A stretch of DNA of 64,000 nt from Haloarcula pelagica (GCF_030127105.1 NZ_CP126161.1:2542001-2606000); one strand, 5' to 3'. Shown: positions 26,264-33,864, counted from the first letter of the stretch. Numbers and translations: made by a program. The notes: generated by a model from the letters alone, not told the origin.

Positions 26264-26500
26264 ATGCCGACAGACGACGAAGTCGTCGAGACGGCCGCCA
26301 AAGCGGCCGAAGATGTCGTCTTCTCGCGGTTCGACATCGGCGAAATCGAGGACATCGACGTGACCGTCACGTTCGAGGACGGCGTCCTCGACGTGGCTGT
26401 CTACGTCAACGCACCGGACGCCCGACTCGACGAGGGACGGGTCGCCGACGACGCCGCGCTCGCCGCGCGTGCGGCCGTCGACGACCTGTTCGGGGATTAG
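26264..26500 (+). CDS. DUF3194 family protein
   Basis: 78 residues with the pattern DDEVVETAAKAAEDVVFSR, IEDIDVTVTFEDGVLDVAVYV and a C-terminal VADDAALAARAAVDDL. It is recognised as DUF3194, a small archaeal family usually adjacent to prefoldin beta, as here with a 4-nt gap. Function unknown; co-translation with pfdB suggests a protein-folding role, which is inference. Its stop overlaps by 4 nt the stop of the convergent membrane protein. Confidence 0.8.
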   Translation: MPTDDEVVETAAKAAEDVVFSRFDIGEIEDIDVTVTFEDGVLDVAVYVNAPDARLDEGRVADDAALAARAAVDDLFGD

Positions 26501-26799
26501 TTCTGCGGGCGTTCCTCGCCGGTTCGCTCGCTCGCGAACCCGGTCCGGAACGCGATCCAGGCGAGCACGCTGACGAACAGGATCGGCGGGAGGATCATAA
26601 AGCCCCACAGCGGGTCCAGCCCCCAGCCGAGCAACAACACGAGGTCGAACAGCCCCAGCGCGAGAAACGGCGCCACGTACTTGGCCGCGCGCCGGCGGTC
26701 GACACCCGTCTCGTCCTGCTCGTCGTCGTCCTGCAAGAGGTCGGCGGTCGTGCGGGCGTGCCCTTCGGCCCCCGTCCCGCGTCCGGCGGCGTCGTCCAT
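26497..26799 (-). CDS. Small membrane protein, unknown function
   Basis: 100 residues from ATG 26799 (MDDAAGRGTGAEGHA). An acidic cytoplasmic N-terminus with DDDEQDE is followed by two helices, APFLALGLFDLVLLLGWG and PILFVSVLAWIAFRTGF. A GCAAAAGTA block on the plus strand (TACTTTTGC on the gene strand) 25-30 nt upstream is the likely TATA box. No family recognised; DUF-type haloarchaeal proteins of this size and layout are common. Confidence 0.62.
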   Translation of the reverse strand: MDDAAGRGTGAEGHARTTADLLQDDDEQDETGVDRRRAAKYVAPFLALGLFDLVLLLGWGLDPLWGFMILPPILFVSVLAWIAFRTGFASERTGEERPQN

Positions 26800-26835
26800 A
26801 CACCGGCCTTGGACGGCGACGGGCAAAAGTACCGT

Positions 26836-26850
26836 GTTCGACGGTCGAAC
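26836..26850. promoter_or_regulatory. Perfect inverted repeat GTTCGAC-G-GTCGAAC in a divergent promoter region
   Basis: Seven-base arms around one central base, sited just upstream of the TATA-like box of the minus-strand membrane protein and 75 nt before the bifunctional-nuclease gene. A good candidate for a dimeric repressor or activator site; the binding protein is not known. Confidence 0.4.
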
Positions 26851-26925
26851 GACCACCGCCGCCCGGGAGTGTGGCCCTCGGTAGCAAGGTATACATTTTC
26901 ATAGCTCCGCCCACAACTTCGAGGT

Positions 26926-27378
26926 ATGGAACACGAGGCCACGGTCGAGGGCGTCGGTGTCGGCGTCGACGACGAGGGGACGGGGACGCCGGTCGTCCTC
27001 CTCCGTGCGCGTGGAGAGATCGTCCCGATCTTCGTCAGCTCCGACCAGGCGCAGTCGATGCAGCTGGCGATCGACGGCGAACCGTTCGAACGCCCGCTGA
27101 CCCACGACCTGCTGGTCGAGATGGTCGCGGAGTTCGGCGGTGCGATCGATCGCGTCCGGATCGACGACCTGGCCGACGGGACCTTCTACGCGAAGATCGA
27201 CGCCGAGCAGTACACCGAGGACCGCCGGCGTGACGTGGTGTTCGACGCCCGGCCCTCCGACAGCATCGCCGTCGCGTTGCGGGTCGACTGTCCGATCGTC
27301 GTCTCCGACGAGGTCGTCGACCAGGCGGGGCGATCGCCCGAGCAGTTCGAACCAGAGGACGACGACCCCGGCTTCTGA
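26926..27378 (+). CDS. Bifunctional nuclease (BFN/DUF151) family protein
   Basis: 150 residues. Recognised by LLRARGEIVPIFVSSDQAQSMQLAIDG, ERPLTHDLLVEMVAEFG, FYAKIDAEQ and the ARPSDSIAVALRVDCPI signature of the BFN family. Plant and bacterial relatives have DNase and RNase activity or act in stress responses; archaeal function is untested. GGTATACATTTTC about 30 nt upstream serves as TATA box. Soluble, acidic C-terminal tail. Confidence 0.87.
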   Translation: MEHEATVEGVGVGVDDEGTGTPVVLLRARGEIVPIFVSSDQAQSMQLAIDGEPFERPLTHDLLVEMVAEFGGAIDRVRIDDLADGTFYAKIDAEQYTEDRRRDVVFDARPSDSIAVALRVDCPIVVSDEVVDQAGRSPEQFEPEDDDPGF

Positions 27379-27423
27379 CCGAGAGCGAAACGTTTCTGTC
27401 GGCCGGCCTCCCACCCACTCTCG

Positions 27424-28080
27424 ATGAGCTACGAGTCGGTCATCTTCGACAACGACGGTGTCTTGCTGACGCTGACGAGCATGGACACCCACCAGGCGGG
27501 GACCCGGCGGGCCTTCGAGCGTGTCGGCGTCGTCGACCCCGAGCCCGACCACCTCGAAGCGATGCGGATCGGTGTCACGCCCGATCGGCTCGACGCGGTC
27601 TGTCGCCACTACGACCTCGATCCCGACCGGTTCTGGACGGCCCGCGACGGCGCGATCTCCGAGGCACAGCGCGCGGCGATCCGTGCGGGCGAGAAACGCC
27701 CCTACGGCGATATCAGGGCGCTGGACCGACTCGACGGGCCGCTGGGCGTGGTCTCCTCGAACCAGCAGGCGACCGTCGACTTCGCGTTCGATCACTTCGA
27801 TCTGGACCGGCATTTCGAGACTGTCCGCGCTCGCCCGCCGACGGTCGAGAGCATCCATCGCAAGAAACCACGCCCCTACTACATCGAGCAGGCGCTGGCC
27901 GATCTCGGCGTGACCGACGCGCTGTACGTCGGCGACAGCGAGTCAGATATCGAGGCGGCCCGGCGGGCGGGCATCGACTCGGCGTTCGTCCGCCGGCCCC
28001 ACACCGTCGACACCGACCTCTCGGTGACGCCCACGTACGATGTCGACGGACTGGAGACGGTCGTCGACCTCGCGGACTGA
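27424..28080 (+). CDS. HAD superfamily hydrolase
   Basis: 218 residues. Motif I is VIFDNDGVLL with nucleophile D9 and acid D11; motif II LGVVSSNQQ; motif III Lys in HRKKPRPYY; motif IV VGDSESDIEAARRAG. The cap inserted after motif I is helical (C1 type), as in phosphoglycolate phosphatase-like enzymes. A cytoplasmic phosphatase on a small phosphorylated metabolite is likely, but the substrate is not readable. Starts 45 nt after the BFN gene. Confidence 0.88.
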   Translation: MSYESVIFDNDGVLLTLTSMDTHQAGTRRAFERVGVVDPEPDHLEAMRIGVTPDRLDAVCRHYDLDPDRFWTARDGAISEAQRAAIRAGEKRPYGDIRALDRLDGPLGVVSSNQQATVDFAFDHFDLDRHFETVRARPPTVESIHRKKPRPYYIEQALADLGVTDALYVGDSESDIEAARRAGIDSAFVRRPHTVDTDLSVTPTYDVDGLETVVDLAD

Positions 28081-28118
28081 CGCGGTCGACCCCGATTCTG
28101 ACCGAGCAGCGAGCCACG

Positions 28119-28126
28119 TTTTATTG
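28119..28126 (+). promoter_or_regulatory. TATA box of the EF-1 alpha gene
   Basis: TTTTATTG lies about 63 bases before the ATG, predicting a start near 28148 and a leader of about 38 nt that carries the hairpin described separately. Confidence 0.55.
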
Positions 28127-28133
28127 TTGACGG

Positions 28134-28149
28134 AAGTGAACTATCACTT
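28134..28149. promoter_or_regulatory. Inverted repeat AAGTGA-ACTA-TCACTT at the predicted EF-1 alpha start site
   Basis: Perfect 6-base arms located between the TATA box and the predicted start of transcription. An operator at this place would block initiation. Only symmetry and position support it. Confidence 0.4.
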
Positions 28150-28157
28150 TGCGGCAC

Positions 28158-28177
28158 CTCGCTCCACCCCGAGCGAG
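28158..28177 (+). promoter_or_regulatory. Leader hairpin CTCGCTC-cacccc-GAGCGAG before EF-1 alpha
   Basis: Seven-base perfect stem with a 6-base loop that ends 8 bases upstream of the ATG. It would fold in the mRNA leader beside the start codon and could tune translation. Confidence 0.45.
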
Positions 28178-28185
28178 TGAGACAC

Positions 28186-29451
28186 ATGAGTGAGAAACCA
28201 CACCAGAACCTGGCCATCATCGGCCACGTCGACCACGGCAAGAGCACGCTCGTCGGGCGTCTGCTCTTCGAAACCGGGTCGGTACCCGAACACGTCATCG
28301 AGCAGTACCGCGAGGAAGCCGAGGAGAAGGGCAAGGGCGGCTTCGAGTTCGCCTACGTCATGGACAACCTCGCCGAGGAACGCGAGCGGGGGCTGACCAT
28401 CGACATCGCCCACCAGGAGTTCGACACCGACGAGTACTACTTCACCATCGTCGACACGCCGGGCCACCGGGACTTCGTGAAGAACATGATCACGGGCGCG
28501 AGTCAGGCCGACCACGCGGTCCTGGTCGTCGCCGCCGACGACGGCGTCCAGCCACAGACCCGCGAACACGTCTTCCTCTCGCGGACGCTGGGCATCGAGG
28601 AGCTGATCGTCGCGGTCAACAAGATGGATCTCGTCGACTACGACGAGGACCGGTTCCGCGAGGTCGTCGAGGAGGTCAAGGGCCTGCTGAAGCAGGTCCG
28701 CTTTGCCGTCGACGACGCGTCGTTCCTCCCCATCTCGGCGTTCGAGGGCGACAACGTCGCCGACCACTCCGAGAACACACCCTGGTACGACGGGCAGACG
28801 CTGCTGGAGACGCTGAACAGTCTGCCCGAACCAGAGCCACCGACCGACGCGCCGCTCCGCCTCCCGATCCAGGACGTGTACACCATCTCCGGCATCGGGA
28901 CGGTCCCGGTCGGTCGCGTCGAGACGGGAACGCTAAACACGGGGGACACCGTCTCGTTCCAGCCCTCGGATGTCGCCGGCGAGGTCAAGACCATCGAGAT
29001 GCACCACGAGGAGGTCCCGCGGGCCGAGCCCGGCGACAACGTCGGGTTCAACGTCCGCGGGATCGGCAAGAACGACATCCGCCGCGGCGACGTGTGTGGC
29101 CCGGCCGACGATCCGCCCTCGGTCGCCGAGACGTTCCAGGCCCAACTCGTCGTGATGCAACACCCCTCGGTCATCACCGCCGGCTACACGCCGGTGTTCC
29201 ACGCCCACACGGCCCAGGTCGCCTGCACGATCGAATCGCTGGACCAGAAGCTCGATCCAGCGTCGGGCGAGGTCGCCGAAGAGAACCCCGACTTCATCGA
29301 GAACGGCGACGCCGCGGTCGTCACCGTCCGCCCGCAGAAACCGCTGAGTATCGAACCGGCCTCGGAGATCCCGGAACTCGGCTCGTTCGCTGTCCGGGAC
29401 ATGGGCCAGACCATCGCGGCCGGGAAGGTCCTCAGCGTCACCGAGCGCTAA
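28186..29451 (+). CDS. tuf: Translation elongation factor 1 alpha (EF-Tu homologue)
   Basis: 421 residues from ATG 28186 ([18 protein letters not shown]). G1 is GHVDHGKST (13-21), switch I ends [16 protein letters not shown]3 is DTPGH (90-94), G4 NKMD (145-148), G5 SAFEG. Domains II and III follow with full archaeal EF-1 alpha signatures ([34 protein letters not shown]). It delivers aminoacyl-tRNA to the ribosome. Two features are odd: the G3 motif is DTPGH where EF-1 alpha normally has DCPGH, and no rps10, rps7, rps12 or EF-2 gene adjoins it. It may be a second copy. The leader contains two inverted repeats. Confidence 0.93.
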   Translation: MSEKPHQNLAIIGHVDHGKSTLVGRLLFETGSVPEHVIEQYREEAEEKGKGGFEFAYVMDNLAEERERGLTIDIAHQEFDTDEYYFTIVDTPGHRDFVKNMITGASQADHAVLVVAADDGVQPQTREHVFLSRTLGIEELIVAVNKMDLVDYDEDRFREVVEEVKGLLKQVRFAVDDASFLPISAFEGDNVADHSENTPWYDGQTLLETLNSLPEPEPPTDAPLRLPIQDVYTISGIGTVPVGRVETGTLNTGDTVSFQPSDVAGEVKTIEMHHEEVPRAEPGDNVGFNVRGIGKNDIRRGDVCGPADDPPSVAETFQAQLVVMQHPSVITAGYTPVFHAHTAQVACTIESLDQKLDPASGEVAEENPDFIENGDAAVVTVRPQKPLSIEPASEIPELGSFAVRDMGQTIAAGKVLSVTER

Positions 29452-29460
29452 GCAGTTGCC

Positions 29461-29625
29461 GACGGCCGGGCGATCCGTCGGGATCGCTCAGTCGTCGGCG
29501 ACGATCACCGTTCTGTTGCCGAAGGGCAGGCGATCCGTCTGGATCGCTCAGTCGTCGGCGACGATCACCGTTCTGTTGCCGAGGGCCGGGCGATCCGTCT
29601 GGATCGCTCAGTCGTCGGCAACGAT
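29461..29625. repeat. 60-bp tandem repeat, two full copies and a partial third, ending inside leuA
   Basis: Copies at 29461-29520, 29521-29580 and 29581 to about 29625 share GCGATCCGTCTGGATCGCTC and the following TCAGTCGTCGGCGACGATC; copy 1 has one base change in the hairpin loop. The third copy includes the leuA stop codon and its last codons, so the array duplicates the 3' end of leuA outward into the convergent intergenic region. Confidence 0.92.
29470..29607. terminator. Triplicated hairpin between convergent EF-1 alpha and leuA
   Basis: GCGATCC-GTCT-GGATCGC (7-bp stem, 4-base loop; GTCG in copy 1) occurs at 29470-29487, 29530-29547 and 29590-29607. It is self-complementary, so it would form in transcripts from either side. 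It is followed by TTCTGTTGCC on the plus strand but no long T run. A bidirectional terminator or mRNA 3'-end stabiliser is the most likely reading; the function is inference. Confidence 0.45.
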
Positions 29626-31152
29626 CCGCTCGTCGTCGTCGGCGACGAGCCGGTCCATCGCGTCGACCATCGCCCGCACCGACGCGCGGGTGATGTCCGA
29701 GTCGCTGGCCGAGACGCGGACGTGGTTGTCGCCGCGCGACATCTCGATCTCGACGGTGACGACGGCGTCGGTCCCGCCGGTGATCGCGTCGACGTGGTAG
29801 TCCTCCAGGGTCGCGTCGGCGGCGTGAGAGAGCGCCGTCTCGGCGGCGTTCATGGCGGCGTCGACCGGGCCGGACCCGACGGAGGCCTCCTTGCGCTCCT
29901 CGCCGTCGACCGAGAGCCGGACGCTCGCGGTCGGGGTGTCCGAACCGGAGACGGCCGTCAGCCCGAGCAACTCGACGCGGCGGTCCTGCTCCTGGCCGGT
30001 CACGTCGTCGGCGATGGTCAGCAGGTCGGCGTCGGTGACCCGCTTGCCGCGGTCGCCGATCTCCTTGACGCGGGAGACGATCTCCGCGAGCTGGTCGTCG
30101 GTCACTTCCACGTCGTGTTCGTCCAGCGCGGCCTCGACGCCGGCGCGGCCGGCGTGTTTCCCGAGCGCGAGGCGGCGCTCGCGGCCCACCTTCTCCGGCG
30201 GGTACGGTTCGTACATCGCGTCGTCTTTGAGCGTGCCGTCGGTGTGGATGCCGCTCTCGTGGGTGAAGGCGTTCTGGCCGACGACGGCCTTGTTCGGTGC
30301 CAGCGGGATGCCGGTCCGGTTGGCGATCAGGTCCGCCAGGTCGTAGGCCTCGGTCAGGTCCATCGTCTCGACGCCGTAGCCGTGGTCCAGCGCGATGGCG
30401 ACCTCCTCTAAGGCGACGTTGCCGGCCCGCTCGCCGATGCCGTTGATCGTGCCGTGGACCAGATCGGCGCCGGCGGCCACGGAGACCAGCGCGTTCATCA
30501 CGGCCAGCCCGAGGTCGTCGTGGGTGTGAGCGCTGACCGGGCCCAGGTCGGCGAGCCGGTCGACACACTCCAGTGCGCGGTCGGGGGTCGCGTGTCCCAC
30601 CGTATCCGCCCAGCAGATACGGTCGGCGCCGGCCTCCAGGGACGACCCGAGTAGCTCTTCGAGGTAGTCCAGGTCGGCACGGGAGCCGTCCTCGCCGATG
30701 ACCTCGACCCAGAGGCCGTGGTCTTTGGCGTACTCGACGAGGTCCATCGTCGCGGCGACGTTCTCCTCGCGTGAGGTCCCGACCTTCTGCTCGACGTGTC
30801 TGTCGCTGGCGGGGACGACGAGGTTGATCCCGTCGACGCCACACTCCAGGGCGAGGTCGATGTCGTTCTGGATGCCACGGCAGAAACTCGTCACCGTCGC
30901 GTCGAGGTCGAGTTCGGCGACCCGCGAGATGGTCTCGCGCTCGCCGGGACCGGTGCAGGCGCTGCCGGCCTCGATCACGTCGATCTCGGCGTCGTCGAGC
31001 TTGCGGGCGATACGGGCCTTGTCGTCGGGCGTCAGGGAGACGCCGGGGGCCTGCTCGCCGTCGCGCAGGGTCGTGTCCAGGAACTGTACCTCACCGACAT
31101 CTGTGAGGGCACGCGTCGCTGGGTGCCCTCCGAACAATGGGTTCTGACTCAC
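29608..31152 (-). CDS. leuA: 2-isopropylmalate synthase / (R)-citramalate synthase
   Basis: 514 residues starting at GTG (MSQNPLFGGHPATRAL). The HMGL-like TIM barrel shows FLDTTLRDGEQAPGVSL, the metal-binding SAHTHDDLGLA and NGIGERAGNVALEEV; the C-terminal 120 residues are the LeuA allosteric domain (ELLGLTAVSGSDTPTASVRL). It condenses acetyl-CoA with 2-oxoisovalerate (leucine path) or pyruvate (citramalate route to isoleucine); barrel and regulatory domain alone do not settle which. It stands alone, without leuBCD or ilv genes. Upstream is a 24-codon leader ORF with a hairpin; downstream a 60-bp tandem repeat duplicates its 3' end. Confidence 0.88.
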   Translation of the reverse strand: MSQNPLFGGHPATRALTDVGEVQFLDTTLRDGEQAPGVSLTPDDKARIARKLDDAEIDVIEAGSACTGPGERETISRVAELDLDATVTSFCRGIQNDIDLALECGVDGINLVVPASDRHVEQKVGTSREENVAATMDLVEYAKDHGLWVEVIGEDGSRADLDYLEELLGSSLEAGADRICWADTVGHATPDRALECVDRLADLGPVSAHTHDDLGLAVMNALVSVAAGADLVHGTINGIGERAGNVALEEVAIALDHGYGVETMDLTEAYDLADLIANRTGIPLAPNKAVVGQNAFTHESGIHTDGTLKDDAMYEPYPPEKVGRERRLALGKHAGRAGVEAALDEHDVEVTDDQLAEIVSRVKEIGDRGKRVTDADLLTIADDVTGQEQDRRVELLGLTAVSGSDTPTASVRLSVDGEERKEASVGSGPVDAAMNAAETALSHAADATLEDYHVDAITGGTDAVVTVEIEMSRGDNHVRVSASDSDITRASVRAMVDAMDRLVADDDERIVADD

Positions 31153-31168
31153 AGAAAATCCTCTTCCA

Positions 31169-31243
31169 TCACACAGCGGGACGAATTTCTCGGCCAGCCG
31201 CCTTGCGGCGACTTCCTCTATCCTCCGTCGGGTGTTCCGACAT
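31169..31243 (-). CDS. 24-codon leader ORF upstream of leuA
   Basis: Starts at ATG 31243 and reads MSEHPTEDRGSRRKAAG, then seven more residues to a TGA 16 nt before the leuA GTG. A CCTTTTAG box (31278-31271) centred about 31 nt upstream predicts a transcript starting a few bases before this ATG, so this would be the first ORF on the mRNA. It has an internal hairpin. It lacks the Leu, Ile or Val codon runs of a classical attenuator peptide. Expression is inferred from position only. Confidence 0.4.
   Translation of the reverse strand: MSEHPTEDRGSRRKAAGREIRPAV
31197..31209 (-). promoter_or_regulatory. Leader hairpin GCCGC-AAG-GCGGC inside the leuA leader ORF
   Basis: Five-base GC stem with a 3-base loop in the transcript upstream of leuA. 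Together with the leader ORF it could make a translation-dependent control element. Confidence 0.35.
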
Positions 31244-31270
31244 AGTGATGAGTACTCTAACCTTCATGGT

Positions 31271-31278
31271 CTAAAAGG
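31271..31278 (-). promoter_or_regulatory. TATA box for leuA and its leader ORF
   Basis: CCTTTTAG on the minus strand, 18 nt upstream of which the DUF192 gene ends. It gives leuA its own promoter, with the predicted start close to 31248. Confidence 0.5.
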
Positions 31279-31295
31279 TGGCGGATGCGGAGCGG

Positions 31296-31640
31296 TCACT
31301 CGACGACGACGGTGTCGCCCTCGCTGACGCCGTTGGCCGCCCCTGCAGGCAGTTCGAGCACCGTATCCGCGCTCGCCCAGCCGACCGAGCGCCAGGGGTG
31401 CATCGTCTTCGTGGCCTGGACCTCCCCGTCGGCCAGCCAGACCACGTCAAGCGGAAACGCGACGAACAGCATGTGGATGAACCGACGGCCGACCCCGTCG
31501 AAGGGAAACACCAGCGCGTAGTCGTCGGGGATCGACCGCCGGAACATCAGCCCGCGTGACTGTTCGAGGGCCGATTCGGCCCGGTCGACCTCCGTCGCAA
31601 GCGTTCGGGCGACCCCCTCGGGCTCGTGGACGACGCGCAT
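31296..31640 (-). CDS. DUF192 family protein
   Basis: 114 residues. DUF192 is recognised by EQSRGLMFRRSIPDDYALVFPFDG, FIHMLFVAFPLDVVWL and the C-terminal VLELPAGAANGVSEGDTVVV. The fold is a small beta-barrel; many bacterial homologues are exported, but this one has no signal peptide. Function unknown. Divergent from the histidine kinase at 31751 and upstream of leuA on the same strand, which has a separate promoter. Confidence 0.85.
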   Translation of the reverse strand: MRVVHEPEGVARTLATEVDRAESALEQSRGLMFRRSIPDDYALVFPFDGVGRRFIHMLFVAFPLDVVWLADGEVQATKTMHPWRSVGWASADTVLELPAGAANGVSEGDTVVVE

Positions 31641-31750
31641 TGTCGAGCCCAGGGCAGAGAGACAGATAGCTGTTGTGTCCGCCGGGGCGCGTTCCTATCC
31701 GGTGGGAACTCGCGCTCGGCTTCATACTCGGGGACGGTGTGATCCCATCC

Positions 31751-33271
31751 ATGGACGGAGGCGCCAGGTCGGTTCGGACAGCGATGGTTCGGTCGGTCGA
31801 CCGGCTCACGGACCGTAAGTGGCGCATCGTCGGGGCCGCGGTGTTGCTCGTGCCCGCGCTCGTCGTCGGGGCCGTGACGGCGATCAGGCTCGGCGGTCGG
31901 TCGACACCTACCGGGGGACAGGTCGTCGCTGGCGCGGCACTGCTCTGTCTTGTCGTCCCACTGGTCGCGGGTGCCCACCGGCTCCTCGCGAGTGAGCGGG
32001 GGGCAGACGCGGTCCGACGGCTCGTCGCCTGGTCGCTGGCCGGATCGCTCCCGATCACCGCGCTGGCACTCGTCGTCGTCGCCTACCAGCGCGCACACGG
32101 CGTCGCGCTGGCCGACCCGTATCTCGTCACCGCCTGGGTGGCCGGCACCGGCGCGGTCGGCGGGCTGTTGACCGGTGTCTACGATGTCCGTCGCGCGACC
32201 GAGCGCCGCCGAAGCGAGCGGTCCCGGAACCGGCTCGAAGCGATCTTCGAGACATCCCCGGTGGCGCTGGTCGCTATCGACGATGGTGGGACGGTCCAGG
32301 CGTGGTCCAGCGGTGCGGAGCGGTTGTTCGGCTGGTCGGCGGCGGAGGTCCGGGGCCGCCAGTACCCGCTCGTCCCCGAGGACCGAACCGACGAGTTCCA
32401 GCGGCACAAGGCCTGGGTCGACGCGGGGAACGTCATCGAGGGCGTCGAGACGAAACGTCAGCGAAAGGACGGGGCGCTGGTCGACGTGAGCGTCTGGTCG
32501 GCACCGATTACCGACGCCGTCGACGATTCGGTCTCCGGACACATGGTCGCGCTCGCGGATGTCACCGACCGCCGACAGCGCGAGCAGCAACTGGCCGTCC
32601 TCGAACGGGTCCTGCGTCACGACATCCGAAACACGGTCAACGTCATCGAGGGCAACGGTGCGGCCCTCACGGAGCAACTCGACGGGGAACTCGGGAGGGC
32701 AGCCACCCGTATCGTCGACCGCGCCCGACGGCTCGGCCGCCTCGGTGAGAAGGCCCGGGAAGTCACCGATGTCCTGCGCTCTTCCTCGCCCGACCGGACC
32801 GTCGACGCGGTCTCGGTGCTCGATCGGGAACGGCGACGCCTCGCGGCGGAGCATCCCGACTGCCAGTTCGTCGTCGATACCCCGGAGATCGCTCCAGTCG
32901 CGGGCGACGAGCGGCTCGCGATCGCCGTCCGCGAGGTACTTGAGAACGCCGTCGAACACGGCTACCACCAGACGCCGGAGGACATCGAACCGGCGGTGCG
33001 CGTCCGGATCGGCGTCGAGTCGGACCACGTCGTCCTCGCCGTCGCGGACACGGGTCCCGGTATCCCGGAACGGGAGCGACGGCCGCTGAGCGAGGGAACG
33101 GAGACGGCGCTCCAGCACGGGAGCGGTATCGGGCTCTGGGCGGTCTTCTGGCTCGTCAGGAGCCTCGGGGGCGAGGTCACGATCGCCGACCGCGAACCAC
33201 AGGGCGCGGTCGTGACGATGCAACTCCCACGAGCAAGCGCGCAGCGACACGGGCCGGCCAGCACAGATTGA
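31751..33271 (+). CDS. Membrane-bound sensor histidine kinase with PAS domain
   Basis: 506 residues from ATG 31751; a GTG at 31673 is a less likely start. Four hydrophobic helices lie in residues 22-145 (WRIVGAAVLLVPALVVGAV and others), then a PAS domain (about 165-285; FETSPVALVAIDDGGTVQAWS), the phosphoacceptor block VLRHDIRNTVNVIEG, N box EVLENAVEHGY and G boxes VADTGPGIPERE and HGSGIGLWAVFW. It is an orphan kinase, with no receiver protein nearby; another kinase follows 645 nt later. Signal unknown. Confidence 0.9.
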   Translation: MDGGARSVRTAMVRSVDRLTDRKWRIVGAAVLLVPALVVGAVTAIRLGGRSTPTGGQVVAGAALLCLVVPLVAGAHRLLASERGADAVRRLVAWSLAGSLPITALALVVVAYQRAHGVALADPYLVTAWVAGTGAVGGLLTGVYDVRRATERRRSERSRNRLEAIFETSPVALVAIDDGGTVQAWSSGAERLFGWSAAEVRGRQYPLVPEDRTDEFQRHKAWVDAGNVIEGVETKRQRKDGALVDVSVWSAPITDAVDDSVSGHMVALADVTDRRQREQQLAVLERVLRHDIRNTVNVIEGNGAALTEQLDGELGRAATRIVDRARRLGRLGEKAREVTDVLRSSSPDRTVDAVSVLDRERRRLAAEHPDCQFVVDTPEIAPVAGDERLAIAVREVLENAVEHGYHQTPEDIEPAVRVRIGVESDHVVLAVADTGPGIPERERRPLSEGTETALQHGSGIGLWAVFWLVRSLGGEVTIADREPQGAVVTMQLPRASAQRHGPASTD

Positions 33272-33297
33272 ATAGCGTCCGACCCACAGACAGCGGC

Positions 33298-33864
33298 ATG
33301 GAGAAGGCACCGGGCGGCACGAGTGTCGGTGTCGACGACCCCTACGACCACGTCGACCGCTGTGACTTCGTCACCGACGAGGGCAAGTGTCGGTGGGCGC
33401 GTGAACACGGTCACCACGACCCCGCGTTCGCGAACGCCCGCAGTGCCGAGGACTTTCGGTGTCCGGCCGCAGTGGGTCCCGACAGCGAGAGGTCCGGGGA
33501 TGCCGAGTGGGAGTGGGCCGACTGTCCGCACTTCCGGTGTCGACAGCACGACCGCGAGTGTGTCCGCTGTGGACTGGCCGAGCGGCGGATGGCCCACTCC
33601 GAGGAGCGGCCGCTGCTGGAGGAACACCACCTCTCCTACAGGGACGCTACGGGGGCGGATCTCGACCACGAGATCACGGTCTACCTCTGCCGGTGGTGTC
33701 ACGCGAAAGTCCACCAGTCTTGGGCGCGGATCGACGACGAAGCCGGGCCGGACCCCGAGGCGCTGGCCGAACGCGAGGGCCGCCGCTCGAAGGAGCAGTC
33801 GGAACTGGGCTTCGAGTCCGCGGCCGACCGGTACGGGGACGACAGCGACAGTTATCAATCGTGA
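33298..33864 (+). CDS. HNH-like zinc protein, unknown function
   Basis: 188 residues from ATG 33298 (MEKAPGGTSVGVDDPYDHVDRC). The central part has C88-x2-C91, then EEHHLSYRD (H110, H111) and C131-x2-C134-H135-x3-H139 (YLCRWCHAKVHQSW), the layout of a Cys4 HNH endonuclease. Several further Cys/His pairs (C22, C31, C55, C76, C81) could hold a second metal. It is probably a haloarchaeal DUF family (DUF7097 comes to mind, unconfirmed). It lies between two histidine kinases; nuclease activity is a guess from the motif. Confidence 0.6.
   Translation: MEKAPGGTSVGVDDPYDHVDRCDFVTDEGKCRWAREHGHHDPAFANARSAEDFRCPAAVGPDSERSGDAEWEWADCPHFRCRQHDRECVRCGLAERRMAHSEERPLLEEHHLSYRDATGADLDHEITVYLCRWCHAKVHQSWARIDDEAGPDPEALAEREGRRSKEQSELGFESAADRYGDDSDSYQS

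Noticed and set aside
29461-29625. 60-bp repeats as an ORF relay like that at dcd
   Set aside because: The minus-strand units offer only a GTG with six codons and no ribosome-binding site; the hairpin reading explains the repeat better.
29438-30844. 468-codon minus-strand ORF ending in the 60-bp repeat, giving RRRRLSDPDGSP peptide repeats
   Set aside because: It is in another frame of leuA on the same strand. The peptide repeats only reflect the DNA repeat.
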